Shown here: in pieces, positions 33,620 to 44,673 of the stretch | Position numbering within the stretch: the stretch's first letter is position 1 | How the letters are laid out: each line of letters starts with the position of its first letter | Notes under the pieces: model-generated | What the model was told of the DNA's origin: nothing | Databases searched by the model: none | Seen by the model: only the letters and a program-made list of their open reading frames with translations | Translations under genes and position numbers: made by a program | Origin: Candidatus Tisiphia endosymbiont of Sialis lutaria | GTDB lineage: Bacteria > Pseudomonadota > Alphaproteobacteria > Rickettsiales > Rickettsiaceae | Assembly: GCF_964026535.1 (NCBI RefSeq) | Contig: NZ_OZ032153.1 | Coordinates: forward strand, 1,395,253-1,459,252 | Direction: 5' to 3' | DNA length: 64,000 bases

Positions 33620-36597
33620 TTAATAAGCCAAATCAATATTTTCTACAATTTTGTCTATATCAATGACGTTATATTGATTTTGAAAGGTATATTGACCAAG
33701 AAAGTGAATATGATGGTGCCAAGTAACTGGTGATATTTTCTTAATTACTGCCAAAAATCTTTTATTATTAGCAAGGTGATTGTATTTTTCGAGAACTGCA
33801 GATAGGATCATAGAGTTGTAGTAAATAATCGTATGAGCAACCAATCTACCGCATTGGTTACTGATTTCTACATCAATATCTGTTTTGCCGTATAATTGTT
33901 TTTTACCACCAACCTTTGCAATAGCAGCACGTAATTGATGATATGATTCAATACGATTCTGTGATTTATGAACAGTTTTTTGTAATTGTATATCCATTAA
34001 ATATTTAAGGGTATAAATACTCCGTATTAATTTATCATACTCAAAAACTGCTTTACGTAGAGTATTTTCTGGGGGCAAGTGACATAATTTTTTTATTAAA
34101 TTAGCTTGGTTCATTTCCTTAAGTGCCAAGGTAGCAACGAGCCTATCAATATTACTTTTTTGTGCAATAATACATTGTTGATCAATTTGAGCAATTGGCT
34201 TAATTAAGTAATCTGCGTATAGGTTAATATCATTAGTACAATAAAGGTTTTTTAGCTGAGCATTAAGGTTAGTAAATCTTGGTTTTAACTGTACTCCAAA
34301 CCAATTAAGGATGGCAAAATTGGCTTTGTTTATGCTGTGCATATCGCCAGTAATGGCTTCTGGCATAATGTCTGAACTATTATTGTACCAAATATCAAAA
34401 ACAAAATAACTCTCATGTTCATGGCTACCGATAAGTTTACACTGTAATGGAATGTGGTTGGCAAGGATAGTATATGCAGAAACTCCTTGACCGTCTCTTA
34501 AATATTTACGTGAATAACGTGCTTTAATATTGGGAGTATCTAGTTCAAATTTTTGTCCGTCTACACTACTATAAAGGACTTCTAAATCCAATGAATAATA
34601 TGGGAAAATCTTTAGTCTAGAAATAGCATTAGACAGTAGATCACTAGCATTTCTCAATGTTGATAATCGTAAATATTGTTGGTATGTTGTTTCAAGTGTT
34701 TGGTAAGAAATATCACTAATTTGGGACATTCTGTAGTTACCATGATTAAATGCTTGAGCAAGAATTGTAGCTATTAATCTATCTTTATTACCTGTATCTT
34801 GTTTAGTATAACGTGGTTGTAATGGTACAAAAGCTGATAAGAAATTACAATCATTGTTTACAAAGTTTAATACATCATTAATTTCACAAAATGGCAATTG
34901 CCTGAAAAATTTGCTTTGAGATAGTTCATATTTATTGGCTTTAACTTTATTCCAATTAAGCTTTTGCTTGTTGTGATCATATTTCAAGTGAGCAAGACTG
35001 TCTTGTTTTAGATTTTTATTAAAAGATACCCATAGATTATGTAATTCCTTTGTTAAATTGTCTAATTGTTTGCCAATTGGTTGTTGTAACCATGGTATAT
35101 TTAACTTATTTAAAATTTCTTCTTTCTGATCTATTGAAGCTAATTCATGATTAAAGCACTGGTGGTTGAGGCTGTTTTCAATATAAAGCCCACTTGTATT
35201 AATTTGTTTAGTAATTTGGCAATAAGTCCAGTATTCATAACGATTTCCATTAATGTTTTGGTTATCTTGACCATTATTTTCTACAAGATAGCGTTGCAAA
35301 TGCTTAGGAATAGTATCATCAGGACATTTACTAAAAGGTTGTTCGGAAAGTTTTTGATTGTTTATAAATAGTTTTTGCAACCAATTGGCTGCTCGCAGCC
35401 ATTGGTTATCTGGTGCTTCACTGGAAAAACTAAGTTTCATAAAGAGAGGACGTAAACTTTTTTTGTAACTTTTCTGAGCTTTATCAACTTCTTGCCATTT
35501 AAATTCTTTTTTACGATGAGGTCTATTAAGCATTTTTTGTCCAAGAACGAGAATATTTTCTTTGGACATAATTTTAAAAGCACGTTTACGTACTTTAGAG
35601 AATAGAGTTGAATCATCAAATTTCTCATCTACATATAATAATAGTAGATTGCCTATTTTTTCTTGCGAATCTGTTGTGTCATCTACAAAATGAGCTTTTA
35701 CTTTATCTTTAATAGTTTTATCAAGTTTCTTGACATGGTAAGTAAAAGCTTCAATTAAATTATCATTTAATTGTTGATAGCGTTTTAGAATATAACACAA
35801 AAGATATAGATAATTTTGATTATACTTTAATTCACGTAAGTCTCGAATGGTATAATGGTTAGCAAGGTTAACGTAATTATCAATGTTATGCTTTGAAATA
35901 TTTAATTTTGGTATCACATCTTTAGCTACGTTATATAAAGGTTCTAAAAGATTATGTTTATGCCGTTCTTTTAACATCATTTTAAAACCAAAATTTTTGG
36001 CATCTTGCTTTAAAGAAGCTAGTTTTGAAACTACATCATCACCTATCATAAAATTATCTAAACTTAGTTTGTGATCGTCAGTTAGTTCTCTATCTAATAT
36101 ATTACTTATACGCTTACGTTCATCGTTAAGAGTTTTACTAATTATAGTTTGTAGAGTAGTATATCCAGGACGTACTACCTTAAGATCATTTAAGAAAGAT
36201 ATTAGTTCACGTGCTATAAAATTAGGAGATATGTCGCGTTTTATTATTTGTGCTGCTTGTTCAGAAAGTATATAATGAAATTCCTTTATCCAAAGTTTAT
36301 AGCCAAAGTAAACGCTAATTGCTTTACGTTGAATGTAGTACTCATAATAAATTGAATATCCTCTTGCAATATATCTTTCCACAAGATTTGGAAAAATATC
36401 TTTTTTGCTTTAAAATATCCAAGTTGTAATGCACAATAAATATTAATGTGAACATGATTACTTCTCATAATAATCAACATTTCATCATTAGAAAAACTAA
36501 AATATTTTCTTCGTTGGTTATCGTCAAAATCTGGTAATCCATAAAAAGCAAATTTTTCTGCTGTAGAGAGAATGGTTAAATTTTTATTTTGGATCAT
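33620..36597 (-). CDS. tnpA: Tn3-family transposase TnpA (copy A), split by a frameshift
   Basis: Two overlapping frames: an N-terminal one from ATG 36,597 (MIQNKNLTILSTAEKFAFYG, DUF4158-like) to 36,286, and a 920-aa frame from 36,382 to 33,620. Together they give about 990 aa, the normal Tn3 transposase length. The phase change lies in a TTTTT run (36,392-36,396). Catalytic residues are present: SSVDGQK, TGDMHSINKAN and NRIESYHQL (DDE). The same frameshift is in copy B, so it either predates duplication and is tolerated, or is used for programmed frameshifting. Confidence 0.85.
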
Positions 36598-36642
36598 AGT
36601 AGTAGTGAATATTAATACATAAAAGATATATAAAATGACCAT

Positions 36643-36745
36643 TTTATATAAATATATATTATATATATAAATGGCATTTATATTAGATAATATTTGTATA
36701 TTATTAGTGATATAAGTGGTTTATTCTAACTTATACAAAAAATAT
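36643..36745. promoter_or_regulatory. Res/promoter region between tnpA and tnpR (copy A)
   Basis: AT-rich spacer between the divergent genes with dyads such as aaatgaccat / atggcattt and tatatata runs. By analogy with Tn3 it should hold res subsites and both promoters. The same sequence is at 37,407-37,509 (inverted). Confidence 0.5.
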
Positions 36746-37354
36746 ATGATTTATGCTTATGTTCGTGTTAGTACAGATACACAAACTGTAACTAATCAAA
36801 AATATGAAATTTTGCAATTTATTGATGAGAAAAAAATTCATATTGGTCAATGGGTAGAAGAATCTATTAGTGGAACTAAAAAAGTAAATGAACGCAAATT
36901 AGGAACTCTACTTGATAATATGGTAGCAAATGATTTGTTGATCGTTACAGAATTATCAAGATTAGGACGTAACCTAATGGAAGTAATGAGTTTCCTTCAC
37001 CAATGTATGGAACGTAATATCAAAGTATTTACGACAAAAGAACGTTACGAATTGGGTAATAATATCAATTCTAAGGTTCTTGCTTTTGCATTTAGTCTCT
37101 CAGCAGAAATAGAACGTAATATGATTTCTCAAAGAACAAAAGAAGCTCTTGCTCGAAAAAAATCAGAAGGAATAAAACTTGGGAGACCAAAAGGTAGTCT
37201 ATCTAAATATACGAAACTGACAGGAAAAGAGTTAACTATTATAGAATTACTGAGTAAGGACATCTCTATTTCTGCAATAGCAATAATTTTTGGAGTTCAC
37301 CGACTCACAGCAGATGCATTTATAAAAAACAGAAAACTCTTAAATAAGACCTGA
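36746..37354 (+). CDS. tnpR: TnpR serine resolvase (copy A)
   Basis: 202 aa from ATG 36,746 (MIYAYVRVSTDTQTV); a longer frame from 36,716 starts upstream with no ribosome site. Identical to the minus-strand copy at 28,619. Nucleophile Ser9, LSRLGRNLMEV and FSLSAEIERNMISQRTKE mark the catalytic domain. The stop is 9 nt before the terminal inverted repeat region. It would act on res at 36,643-36,745. Confidence 0.9.
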   Translation: MIYAYVRVSTDTQTVTNQKYEILQFIDEKKIHIGQWVEESISGTKKVNERKLGTLLDNMVANDLLIVTELSRLGRNLMEVMSFLHQCMERNIKVFTTKERYELGNNINSKVLAFAFSLSAEIERNMISQRTKEALARKKSEGIKLGRPKGSLSKYTKLTGKELTIIELLSKDISISAIAIIFGVHRLTADAFIKNRKLLNKT

Positions 37355-37397
37355 TCCATCATAATCAAAAATTTCTGGGATTACCCCCTAGAACCCC

Positions 37398-40300
37398 ATA
37401 AATCATATATTTTTTGTATAAGTTAGAATAAACCACTTATATCACTAATAATATACAAATATTATCTAATATAAATGCCATTTATATATATAATATATAT
37501 TTATATAAAATGGTCATTTTATATATCTTTTATGTATTAATATTCACTACTACTATGATCCAAAATAAAAATTTAACCATTCTCTCTACAGCAGAAAAAT
37601 TTGCTTTTTATGGATTACCAGATTTTGACGATAACCAACGAAGAAAATATTTTAGTTTTTCTAATGATGAAATGTTGATTATTATGAGAAGTAATCATGT
37701 TCACATTAATATTTATTGTGCATTACAACTTGGATATTTTAAAGCAAAAAAGATATTTTTCCAAATCTTGTGGAAAGATATATTGCAAGAGGATATTCAA
37801 TTTATTATGAGTACTACATTCAACGTAAAGCAATTAGCGTTTACTTTGGCTATAAACTTTGGATAAAGGAATTTCATTATATACTTTCTGAACAAGCAGC
37901 ACAAATAATAAAACGCGACATATCTCCTAATTTTATAGCACGTGAACTAATATCTTTCTTAAATGATCTTAAGGTAGTACGTCCTGGATATACTACTCTA
38001 CAAACTATAATTAGTAAAACTCTTAACGATGAACGTAAGCGTATAAGTAATATATTAGATAGAGAACTAACTGACGATCACAAACTAAGTTTAGATAATT
38101 TTATGATAGGTGATGATGTAGTTTCAAAACTAGCTTCTTTAAAGCAAGATGCCAAAAATTTTGGTTTTAAAATGATGTTAAAAGAACGGCATAAACATAA
38201 TCTTTTAGAACCTTTATATAACGTAGCTAAAGATGTGATACCAAAATTAAATATTTCAAAGCATAACATTGATAATTACGTTAACCTTGCTAACCATTAT
38301 ACCATTCGAGACTTACGTGAATTAAAGTATAATCAAAATTATCTATATCTTTTGTGTTATATTCTAAAACGCTATCAACAATTAAATGATAATTTAATTG
38401 AAGCTTTTACTTACCATGTCAAGAAACTTGATAAAACTATTAAAGATAAAGTAAAAGCTCATTTTGTAGATGACACAACAGATTCGCAAGAAAAAATAGG
38501 CAATCTACTATTATTATATGTAGATGAGAAATTTGATGATTCAACTCTATTCTCTAAAGTACGTAAACGTGCTTTTAAAATTATGTCCAAAGAAAATATT
38601 CTCGTTCTTGGACAAAAAATGCTTAATAGACCTCATCGTAAAAAAGAATTTAAATGGCAAGAAGTTGATAAAGCTCAGAAAAGTTACAAAAAAAGTTTAC
38701 GTCCTCTCTTTATGAAACTTAGTTTTTCCAGTGAAGCACCAGATAACCAATGGCTGCGAGCAGCCAATTGGTTGCAAAAACTATTTATAAACAATCAAAA
38801 ACTTTCCGAACAACCTTTTAGTAAATGTCCTGATGATACTATTCCTAAGCATTTGCAACGCTATCTTGTAGAAAATAATGGTCAAGATAACCAAAACATT
38901 AATGGAAATCGTTATGAATACTGGACTTATTGCCAAATTACTAAACAAATTAATACAAGTGGGCTTTATATTGAAAACAGCCTCAACCACCAGTGCTTTA
39001 ATCATGAATTAGCTTCAATAGATCAGAAAGAAGAAATTTTAAATAAGTTAAATATACCATGGTTACAACAACCAATTGGCAAACAATTAGACAATTTAAC
39101 AAAGGAATTACATAATCTATGGGTATCTTTTAATAAAAATCTAAAACAAGACAGTCTTGCTCACTTGAAATATGATCACAACAAGCAAAAGCTTAATTGG
39201 AATAAAGTTAAAGCCAATAAATATGAACTATCTCAAAGCAAATTTTTCAGGCAATTGCCATTTTGTGAAATTAATGATGTATTAAACTTTGTAAACAATG
39301 ATTGTAATTTCTTATCAGCTTTTGTACCATTACAACCACGTTATACTAAACAAGATACAGGTAATAAAGATAGATTAATAGCTACAATTCTTGCTCAAGC
39401 ATTTAATCATGGTAACTACAGAATGTCCCAAATTAGTGATATTTCTTACCAAACACTTGAAACAACATACCAACAATATTTACGATTATCAACATTGAGA
39501 AATGCTAGTGATCTACTGTCTAATGCTATTTCTAGACTAAAGATTTTCCCATATTATTCATTGGATTTAGAAGTCCTTTATAGTAGTGTAGACGGACAAA
39601 AATTTGAACTAGATACTCCCAATATTAAAGCACGTTATTCACGTAAATATTTAAGAGACGGTCAAGGAGTTTCTGCATATACTATCCTTGCCAACCACAT
39701 TCCATTACAGTGTAAACTTATCGGTAGCCATGAACATGAGAGTTATTTTGTTTTTGATATTTGGTACAATAATAGTTCAGACATTATGCCAGAAGCCATT
39801 ACTGGCGATATGCACAGCATAAACAAAGCCAATTTTGCCATCCTTAATTGGTTTGGAGTACAGTTAAAACCAAGATTTACTAACCTTAATGCTCAGCTAA
39901 AAAACCTTTATTGTACTAATGATATTAACCTATACGCAGATTACTTAATTAAGCCAATTGCTCAAATTGATCAACAATGTATTATTGCACAAAAAAGTAA
40001 TATTGATAGGCTCGTTGCTACCTTGGCACTTAAGGAAATGAACCAAGCTAATTTAATAAAAAAATTATGTCACTTGCCCCCAGAAAATACTCTACGTAAA
40101 GCAGTTTTTGAGTATGATAAATTAATACGGAGTATTTATACCCTTAAATATTTAATGGATATACAATTACAAAAAACTGTTCATAAATCACAGAATCGTA
40201 TTGAATCATATCATCAATTACGTGCTGCTATTGCAAAGGTTGGTGGTAAAAAACAATTATACGGCAAAACAGATATTGATGTAGAAATCAGTAACCAATG

Positions 40301-40814
40301 CGGTAGATTGGTTGCTCATACGATTATTTACTACAACTCTATGATCCTATCTGCAGTTCTCGAAAAATACAATCACCTTGCTAATAATAAAAGATTTTTG
40401 GCAGTAATTAAGAAAATATCACCAGTTACTTGGCACCATCATATTCACTTTCTTGGTCAATATACCTTTCAAAATCAATATAACGTCATTGATATAGACA
40501 AAATTGTAGAAAATATTGATTTGGCTTATTAATTCATCTCACAATTGATCTTGCGGCAGATGTTGTAACTTCAGCATCTGTAAAAATAAACTTGTTAAAC
40601 AGCTACACTGCTTGTAAGCAGAAGGAAAAAGCTATAAGAACCATGATTATCATTTCATAAATGATAAAAAGAACCTCAACTTAGAAATCATATCTTTTGC
40701 TCCAGTGATTGTCAATATCCAGAACCAGAATTATAACCATAAAATTTTATATCTTAAGAAAAAATTCAGTTTTTTCTTAAATCAAAAATTTCTGGGATTA
40801 CCCCCTAGAACCCC
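37398..40814. mobile_element. Tn3-family element, right part (copy B)
   Basis: Starts directly after the copy A terminal repeat, in the third codon of a tnpR (ataaatcat is its reversed start), then holds res, tnpA (plus) and the terminal repeat ending in cccc at 40,814. Its missing tnpR half is at 28,576-29,242. The 24 bp ataaatcatatattttttgt plus ataa is present at both break points. Confidence 0.8.
37555..40532 (+). CDS. tnpA: Tn3-family transposase TnpA (copy B), same frameshift
   Basis: Mirror copy of the transposase at 33,620-36,597 with identical encoded frames: N-terminal part from ATG 37,555 to 37,866 and the 920-aa part from 37,770 to 40,532. The phase change is in the T-run at 37,756-37,760. 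DDE residues are intact. The encoded protein would catalyse replicative transposition by cutting at the GGGG ends. Whether it is made depends on ribosomal frameshifting or slippage by RNA polymerase on the T-run. Confidence 0.85.
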
Positions 40815-40833
40815 TAAGAATGACACAAGGGCA

Positions 40834-41040
40834 CAACTGTTGAAAGTTAGAAGAGGAAGCGGTTTTAAACCGGATAGTTTAAAAGTCGTATGTGGTCAAC
40901 GTCTATTAGCGAGAAAGACCGTAGGTCGACGAAGCAATCCATAAAAGTAACCAAAGATGGATTGCCACGACAACTACGTGGTCTCGCAATGACAAAAAAC
41001 CTATCTAAAACCCGCTTTACCTTCTAACTTTCAACAGTTG
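40834..41040. repeat. Composite palindromic element (207 bp) with perfect outer repeats
   Basis: Arms caactgttgaaagttagaag and cttctaactttcaacagttg enclose a 'tcattgcgag' palindrome. It is flanked on both sides by gacacaagggca-like sequence. Same family as 16,196-16,389. 41,060-41,160 adds a 'gcgaaagcaggg' unit and a gacctcttgcataac / ttatgcaaaaggtc hairpin just after the methyltransferase gene. No gene is supported in 40,533-41,171. Confidence 0.8.
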
Positions 41041-41171
41041 TGGACACAAGGGCAGCTGTCACCCATGCGAAAGCAGGGAGTTTAGATTCCCGCCATTGCT
41101 AAGAATGACAAGGGACTCAATAGACCTCTTGCATAACCTAAAGATAATTTATGCAAAAGGTCCAATGACAA

Positions 41172-42761
41172 TTAAACCAGCAAAGCATTAGCCACAAACT
41201 TAGTTAATGTAGGCGGCAAGAATGATGTTAATTCTTTATTGACTTCATCAATATTCTCTATTTTATTACCATCTCGACTTAAGGTCATCTCACCAGAAGT
41301 AACATGCTGCATAACAAGTTCAATGATTTGCTTGTGGTCATTATTACCGTTCATATATCGTAGAGCAAACTTCTCAAAAAGATTAATAGCTACCACTTCA
41401 TATCTTTGGTTTGTTACCCACATATTAGATGTATGAGTTACCTGATATGAAATAAGCTTTGATGCTTTAGGTTTATCAAGATTTACTTCTTTCCTATTAT
41501 TCTGTAAGGTGATATTAATATACCCTTGCAACACTAACTTCATGGCATTAGCTAAAAATTCAGCCTTTATTTCATTCAGTTTTGCTCCTTGCAGTTTTTT
41601 ATTACTACTAACAGCAATTTTATCAAAACTCATTGGATTATTGATATTCTCAGAGAAAGTATAGAGTATCGCTTTCATATAAGGAGAAGATGTTGATAAA
41701 TTATTATCCTTATTACCATTATGAAAAAACTTGGCGACTTCAGATGAATTAAGGTCTATATCAACAAGAGGCTTTTCTGGCACTATATTAAATGTCATAT
41801 TAAATTTAGTAATATCCTCATTTTTGATAGCTCTGTTTAATTTAATATTATTGTGACAAAGTAAGGTTGACCTAAATCGACGATTGGTAATGAAGTCCAT
41901 ATATTGTTCTATTCTAACAATATCATTTATTGCTTGTAATTTCTCTACCACTTTTGCCGGCATATTTCCTAGATACATGGTGGAAATATTACAATCAGAC
42001 AAATACTGTAAATTATTTTTTTTAGCCTCATCCATAAATTCATGAAAATAATATTGTACATTATCTTCTTCTAAATGGTCATGACGCAAATAATGGTCAT
42101 TTTGTTTGGCAAGTAAACTAGCTTCATTTTGTAATACTTGAGAATAAGGCGATTTAGAAGATTCCAAACTATCATTAACGAATTCAAGTAATAACCTAGA
42201 TTGAGTAATTTTATCTTGAATGTTATTAAAGGCATTTGAGTGATAAAGCATCATATCTCTTATAGTACGAATCATATTCCAGCCGGGTAGGGTATTATAA
42301 CTAATATACATGATGCCGTTATCTGATAAATTTTTATTACCTATCTCAAAAATCTTATCCTGGACAATTTTTGGCACCCAAGAGATTACTCCATGACAAA
42401 TTATATAATCAAATTTACCAAATGATTCATCAATATCCGTAATAGAATAATGTCGGAATTCTATATTTTTAAGTTCTAATCCTTCTTTATGTTTATTAGC
42501 TTCATCTATTTGTACTTTAGATAGATCAACTCCAACAAAATGTGCTTTAGGATAATTGACAGCATGAGGTATTAAATTACCTCCTGCCGCACACCCTAGC
42601 TCTAAAACCCTTGCAGTCTCAACTGCTGGTGATTGCATACCAAATAACACAGCAAGTGTTTGTAGATGGTATGGAGATGTTAAGGCATACGAATAACTCT
42701 CATAAGGCAGTTCATCGTATGTATTCTGAGATGTTGAGGCAAGCTCTAAATTAGCAGTCAT
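41172..42761 (-). CDS. SAM-dependent methyltransferase with regulatory domain, PKMT-like
   Basis: 529 aa. Class I methyltransferase domain at residues about 40-150 (VLELGCAAGGNLIPHA, FVGVDLSKVQIDEANKH, FDYIICHGVISWVP), followed by a large region of the 'methyltransferase regulatory domain' type. N-terminal TYDELPYESYSYALTSPYHL resembles, from memory, the Rickettsia protein lysine methyltransferases that trimethylate or monomethylate surface protein OmpB. ATG 42,761 follows GGAGAACAT. No membrane segment, so cytoplasmic. The substrate here is inferred only. Confidence 0.75.
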   Translation of the reverse strand: MTANLELASTSQNTYDELPYESYSYALTSPYHLQTLAVLFGMQSPAVETARVLELGCAAGGNLIPHAVNYPKAHFVGVDLSKVQIDEANKHKEGLELKNIEFRHYSITDIDESFGKFDYIICHGVISWVPKIVQDKIFEIGNKNLSDNGIMYISYNTLPGWNMIRTIRDMMLYHSNAFNNIQDKITQSRLLLEFVNDSLESSKSPYSQVLQNEASLLAKQNDHYLRHDHLEEDNVQYYFHEFMDEAKKNNLQYLSDCNISTMYLGNMPAKVVEKLQAINDIVRIEQYMDFITNRRFRSTLLCHNNIKLNRAIKNEDITKFNMTFNIVPEKPLVDIDLNSSEVAKFFHNGNKDNNLSTSSPYMKAILYTFSENINNPMSFDKIAVSSNKKLQGAKLNEIKAEFLANAMKLVLQGYINITLQNNRKEVNLDKPKASKLISYQVTHTSNMWVTNQRYEVVAINLFEKFALRYMNGNNDHKQIIELVMQHVTSGEMTLSRDGNKIENIDEVNKELTSFLPPTLTKFVANALLV

Positions 42762-42830
42762 ATGTTCTCCACACTAAAATTTAGATGTATTATATACTAA
42801 AAAGTTTCATGTACTAATAGTCTTTTTACA

Positions 42831-43520
42831 TTAAATTGGTAATTTATAAGTAAATCCTATACCAAATTCTCCAACCCCTATGGTTTTTTTGATAGGAATT
42901 GCTGGGATAAATTTCTGAGTTTGCATATCCAAAGTATCATAATTAATCTTTATGGAATGAGCAGCTTGTAATTTTACTGCTATATCAACGCTAAAATTAC
43001 TAGATAAATCCTTAGAAAGCCCAAGACCTACTTGCCAAGCAAAACAATTACTATCAGTGGTTCTAATTCTAAAATATTCTACATCCATTAACTTCCAGCG
43101 AGAAGAAGCGGAACTAACTTTTACCTGAGCAATTCCAGCACCTAATATGACAAAAGGAGTCATTTCTTTAATTTTGTCAAAATCATATACAATATTAAGC
43201 ATATATAAATTGGAAATTATCTTAGTGGCACCCGGAGTTTGTGGTATAATTAAACCGGAAACCTCTTGTTTGGGTAAAACATAATTTAGCCGGTATTGTG
43301 GATGATGTGTTGCTGAAAACTCAATAGCCATTTGCGGATAAAAGCTGTAACCAATCTTACCGCTATACATTTTAGAGCTTTCTAAGGTGAAATCACTACC
43401 GGAACTATGGCGAAATTTTTTTACCACCGGCTGTACTATTCCGGCTTCTGTCCCAATATAAAAAAATCTCTGATCAGCCTCAGGATTAACCTCATCTGCC
43501 TGAGCATTGGTAAAAAACAA
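42831..43520 (-). CDS. Outer-membrane beta-barrel protein, 5' end damaged
   Basis: 229 aa from a TTG. Mature part begins after NAQA (signal peptidase-like site) and alternates polar and hydrophobic residues, ending in FGEFGIGFTYKLPI-type terminal strand (VGEFGIGFTYKLPI). This predicts an eight-stranded barrel of the OmpW/Adr-adhesin size. The signal peptide is incomplete: upstream in frame only PIYIGS precedes LFFTNAQA, then a stop. The 5' end seems cut at a repeat motif (ctattagcga at 43,558). It may be a pseudogene or use a non-standard start. Confidence 0.6.
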   Translation of the reverse strand: MFFTNAQADEVNPEADQRFFYIGTEAGIVQPVVKKFRHSSGSDFTLESSKMYSGKIGYSFYPQMAIEFSATHHPQYRLNYVLPKQEVSGLIIPQTPGATKIISNLYMLNIVYDFDKIKEMTPFVILGAGIAQVKVSSASSRWKLMDVEYFRIRTTDSNCFAWQVGLGLSKDLSSNFSVDIAVKLQAAHSIKINYDTLDMQTQKFIPAIPIKKTIGVGEFGIGFTYKLPI

Positions 43521-43721
43521 GGAGCCTATATAAATAGGTCAATATAAAAGATTTTTATCTATTAGCGAAAAGAATGGGTAAATCTATAGTAATTGCTTTA
43601 GCCGGATAGTTCTATAATATATATTATGGAAAATAAGGTTAATATATGATTAATATTATTAAAAATTTTTAAAAAATAATATCTTTTGTTATTAGTGGCA
43701 CTAAATTTTATGGTATATTAT

Positions 43722-44053
43722 TATGGATTGCTTCGTCGTGCGGTTTCCGCACTCCTCGCAATGACGTTTTTGGGATGCATATACGTCATTGCGAGACCAC
43801 ATAGTGGTCGTGGCAATCCAATTGTAGGTACTATGGGTTTAGATTTCCGTCGTTGCTAAGAATGACAAGGGATCCAATGTCACCCCTGCGAAAGCAGGTA
43901 TCTAGATTCCGCACCAAAGCGGGAATGACAAGGAGAAGCGGGAATGACAGGGTAAAAAACGTCATTGCGAGAAGGCGTAAGCCTCGAAGCAATCCATTTT
44001 AATCGTTTTTTGGATTGCTTTGTCGCTACTAAAGTAGCTCCTCGCAATGACGT
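43722..44053. repeat. Cluster of palindromic elements
   Basis: Four units in a row: 43,722-43,767 and 43,784-43,821 ('tcattgcgag' halves), 43,877-43,948 ('gcgaaagcaggt' / 'gcgggaatgac') and 43,961-44,053 (full palindrome with gctactaaagtagc hairpin). With them the 43,521-44,088 gap is largely repetitive; no gene seen. Confidence 0.8.
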
Positions 44054-44088
44054 TTGGCATATATGACATAATATAAATAGTGGTTCTT

Positions 44089-44673
44089 ATGGGAAAAATT
44101 ACAACAACAAAAGAAGAATTAGATTTTTACAAATCAGATAAAGACTTTCTAAATCAAGCTTTTAGAAACTCTATTATAGCTCAGGACTTTACGGCACTTG
44201 AATTATTATTTAAGTCAACTAACTTAAAATCTTGTTTAAAAATAAGCTCCAAGGAATTATTTTATGAATTAGTTCCATTAGTCAAAGATGATAACAATGT
44301 AAATATAATAGAACTAATAATTAATGAGTTCAAGGTTGATCTCAGAGAACAAAAAGATTCAGCAGCTAAAGCAACTTTACTTGATCAAGCTGCTATCTAT
44401 GGATCTGAAAAAATTGTCAGTTTTCTACTTAGCAAAGGATTTAATCCTAATAATCAAGATTTTCAAGGACAAACTTCAGTACATAGAGCAATAATTGCTA
44501 ATAGTTTGCCAACTGTTATTACACTCATTAAAGCTAAAGCAGATTTAAATGTTCAAGATAATCAAAAATTTGCGTCTCTTTATTTCGCACGTTTACTTGA
44601 ATATACTCCAATAGTCAACGAATTAAAAGCAGCCGGAGCAGAGCTAATTGCTCCAAGTGGTACCTCAGTTTGA
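44089..44673 (+). CDS. Ankyrin-repeat protein, C-terminus cut by an IS256 remnant
   Basis: 194 aa from ATG 44,089; a GTG at 44,080 is possible. Residues about 85-190 hold three ankyrin-like repeats (TLLDQAAIYGSEKIVSFLLS, GQTSVHRAIIANSLPTVITL and a weaker third ending VNELKAAGAEL). The last three codons and the stop belong to the IS256 remnant that begins at 44,662, so the protein was probably longer. No signal peptide. Ankyrin proteins of intracellular bacteria are often secreted effectors; this is inference. Confidence 0.7.
   Translation: MGKITTTKEELDFYKSDKDFLNQAFRNSIIAQDFTALELLFKSTNLKSCLKISSKELFYELVPLVKDDNNVNIIELIINEFKVDLREQKDSAAKATLLDQAAIYGSEKIVSFLLSKGFNPNNQDFQGQTSVHRAIIANSLPTVITLIKAKADLNVQDNQKFASLYFARLLEYTPIVNELKAAGAELIAPSGTSV

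Larger units (their letters stand above)
33338..37397. mobile_element. Complete Tn3-family transposon, copy A (4,060 bp)
   Basis: Inverted repeats ggggttctagggggtaatcc (33,338) and ggattaccccctagaacccc (ending 37,397) enclose tnpA (minus), a res region and tnpR (plus), the classic divergent Tn3 layout. GGGG starts are typical of the family. No 5-bp target duplication is visible (aaata left, ataaa right), which suggests rearrangement with copy B after insertion. It carries no passenger gene. Confidence 0.88.
33338..40814. repeat. Giant inverted repeat: two 3,417-bp arms around a 643-bp spacer
   Basis: 33,338-36,754 (tnpA and res of copy A) is repeated in inverse orientation as 37,398-40,814 (copy B). 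Arm lengths agree exactly, and both encoded 920-aa frames are identical. The spacer 36,755-37,397 holds the rest of tnpR and one terminal repeat. Such a structure can invert its spacer by homologous recombination and is hard to assemble from short reads. Confidence 0.85.

Noticed and set aside
35147..35371. Open frames antisense to tnpA (also at 35,883 and 38,781)
   Set aside because: Shadows of the transposase reading frame.
33020..40814. Tn7/CRISPR-associated transposon
   Set aside because: No TnsA/B/C, TniQ or Cas gene; the transposases are of Tn3 type.
40705..40944. 79-codon frame after the Tn3 element
   Set aside because: Spans the transposon end and a palindromic element; no ribosome site.
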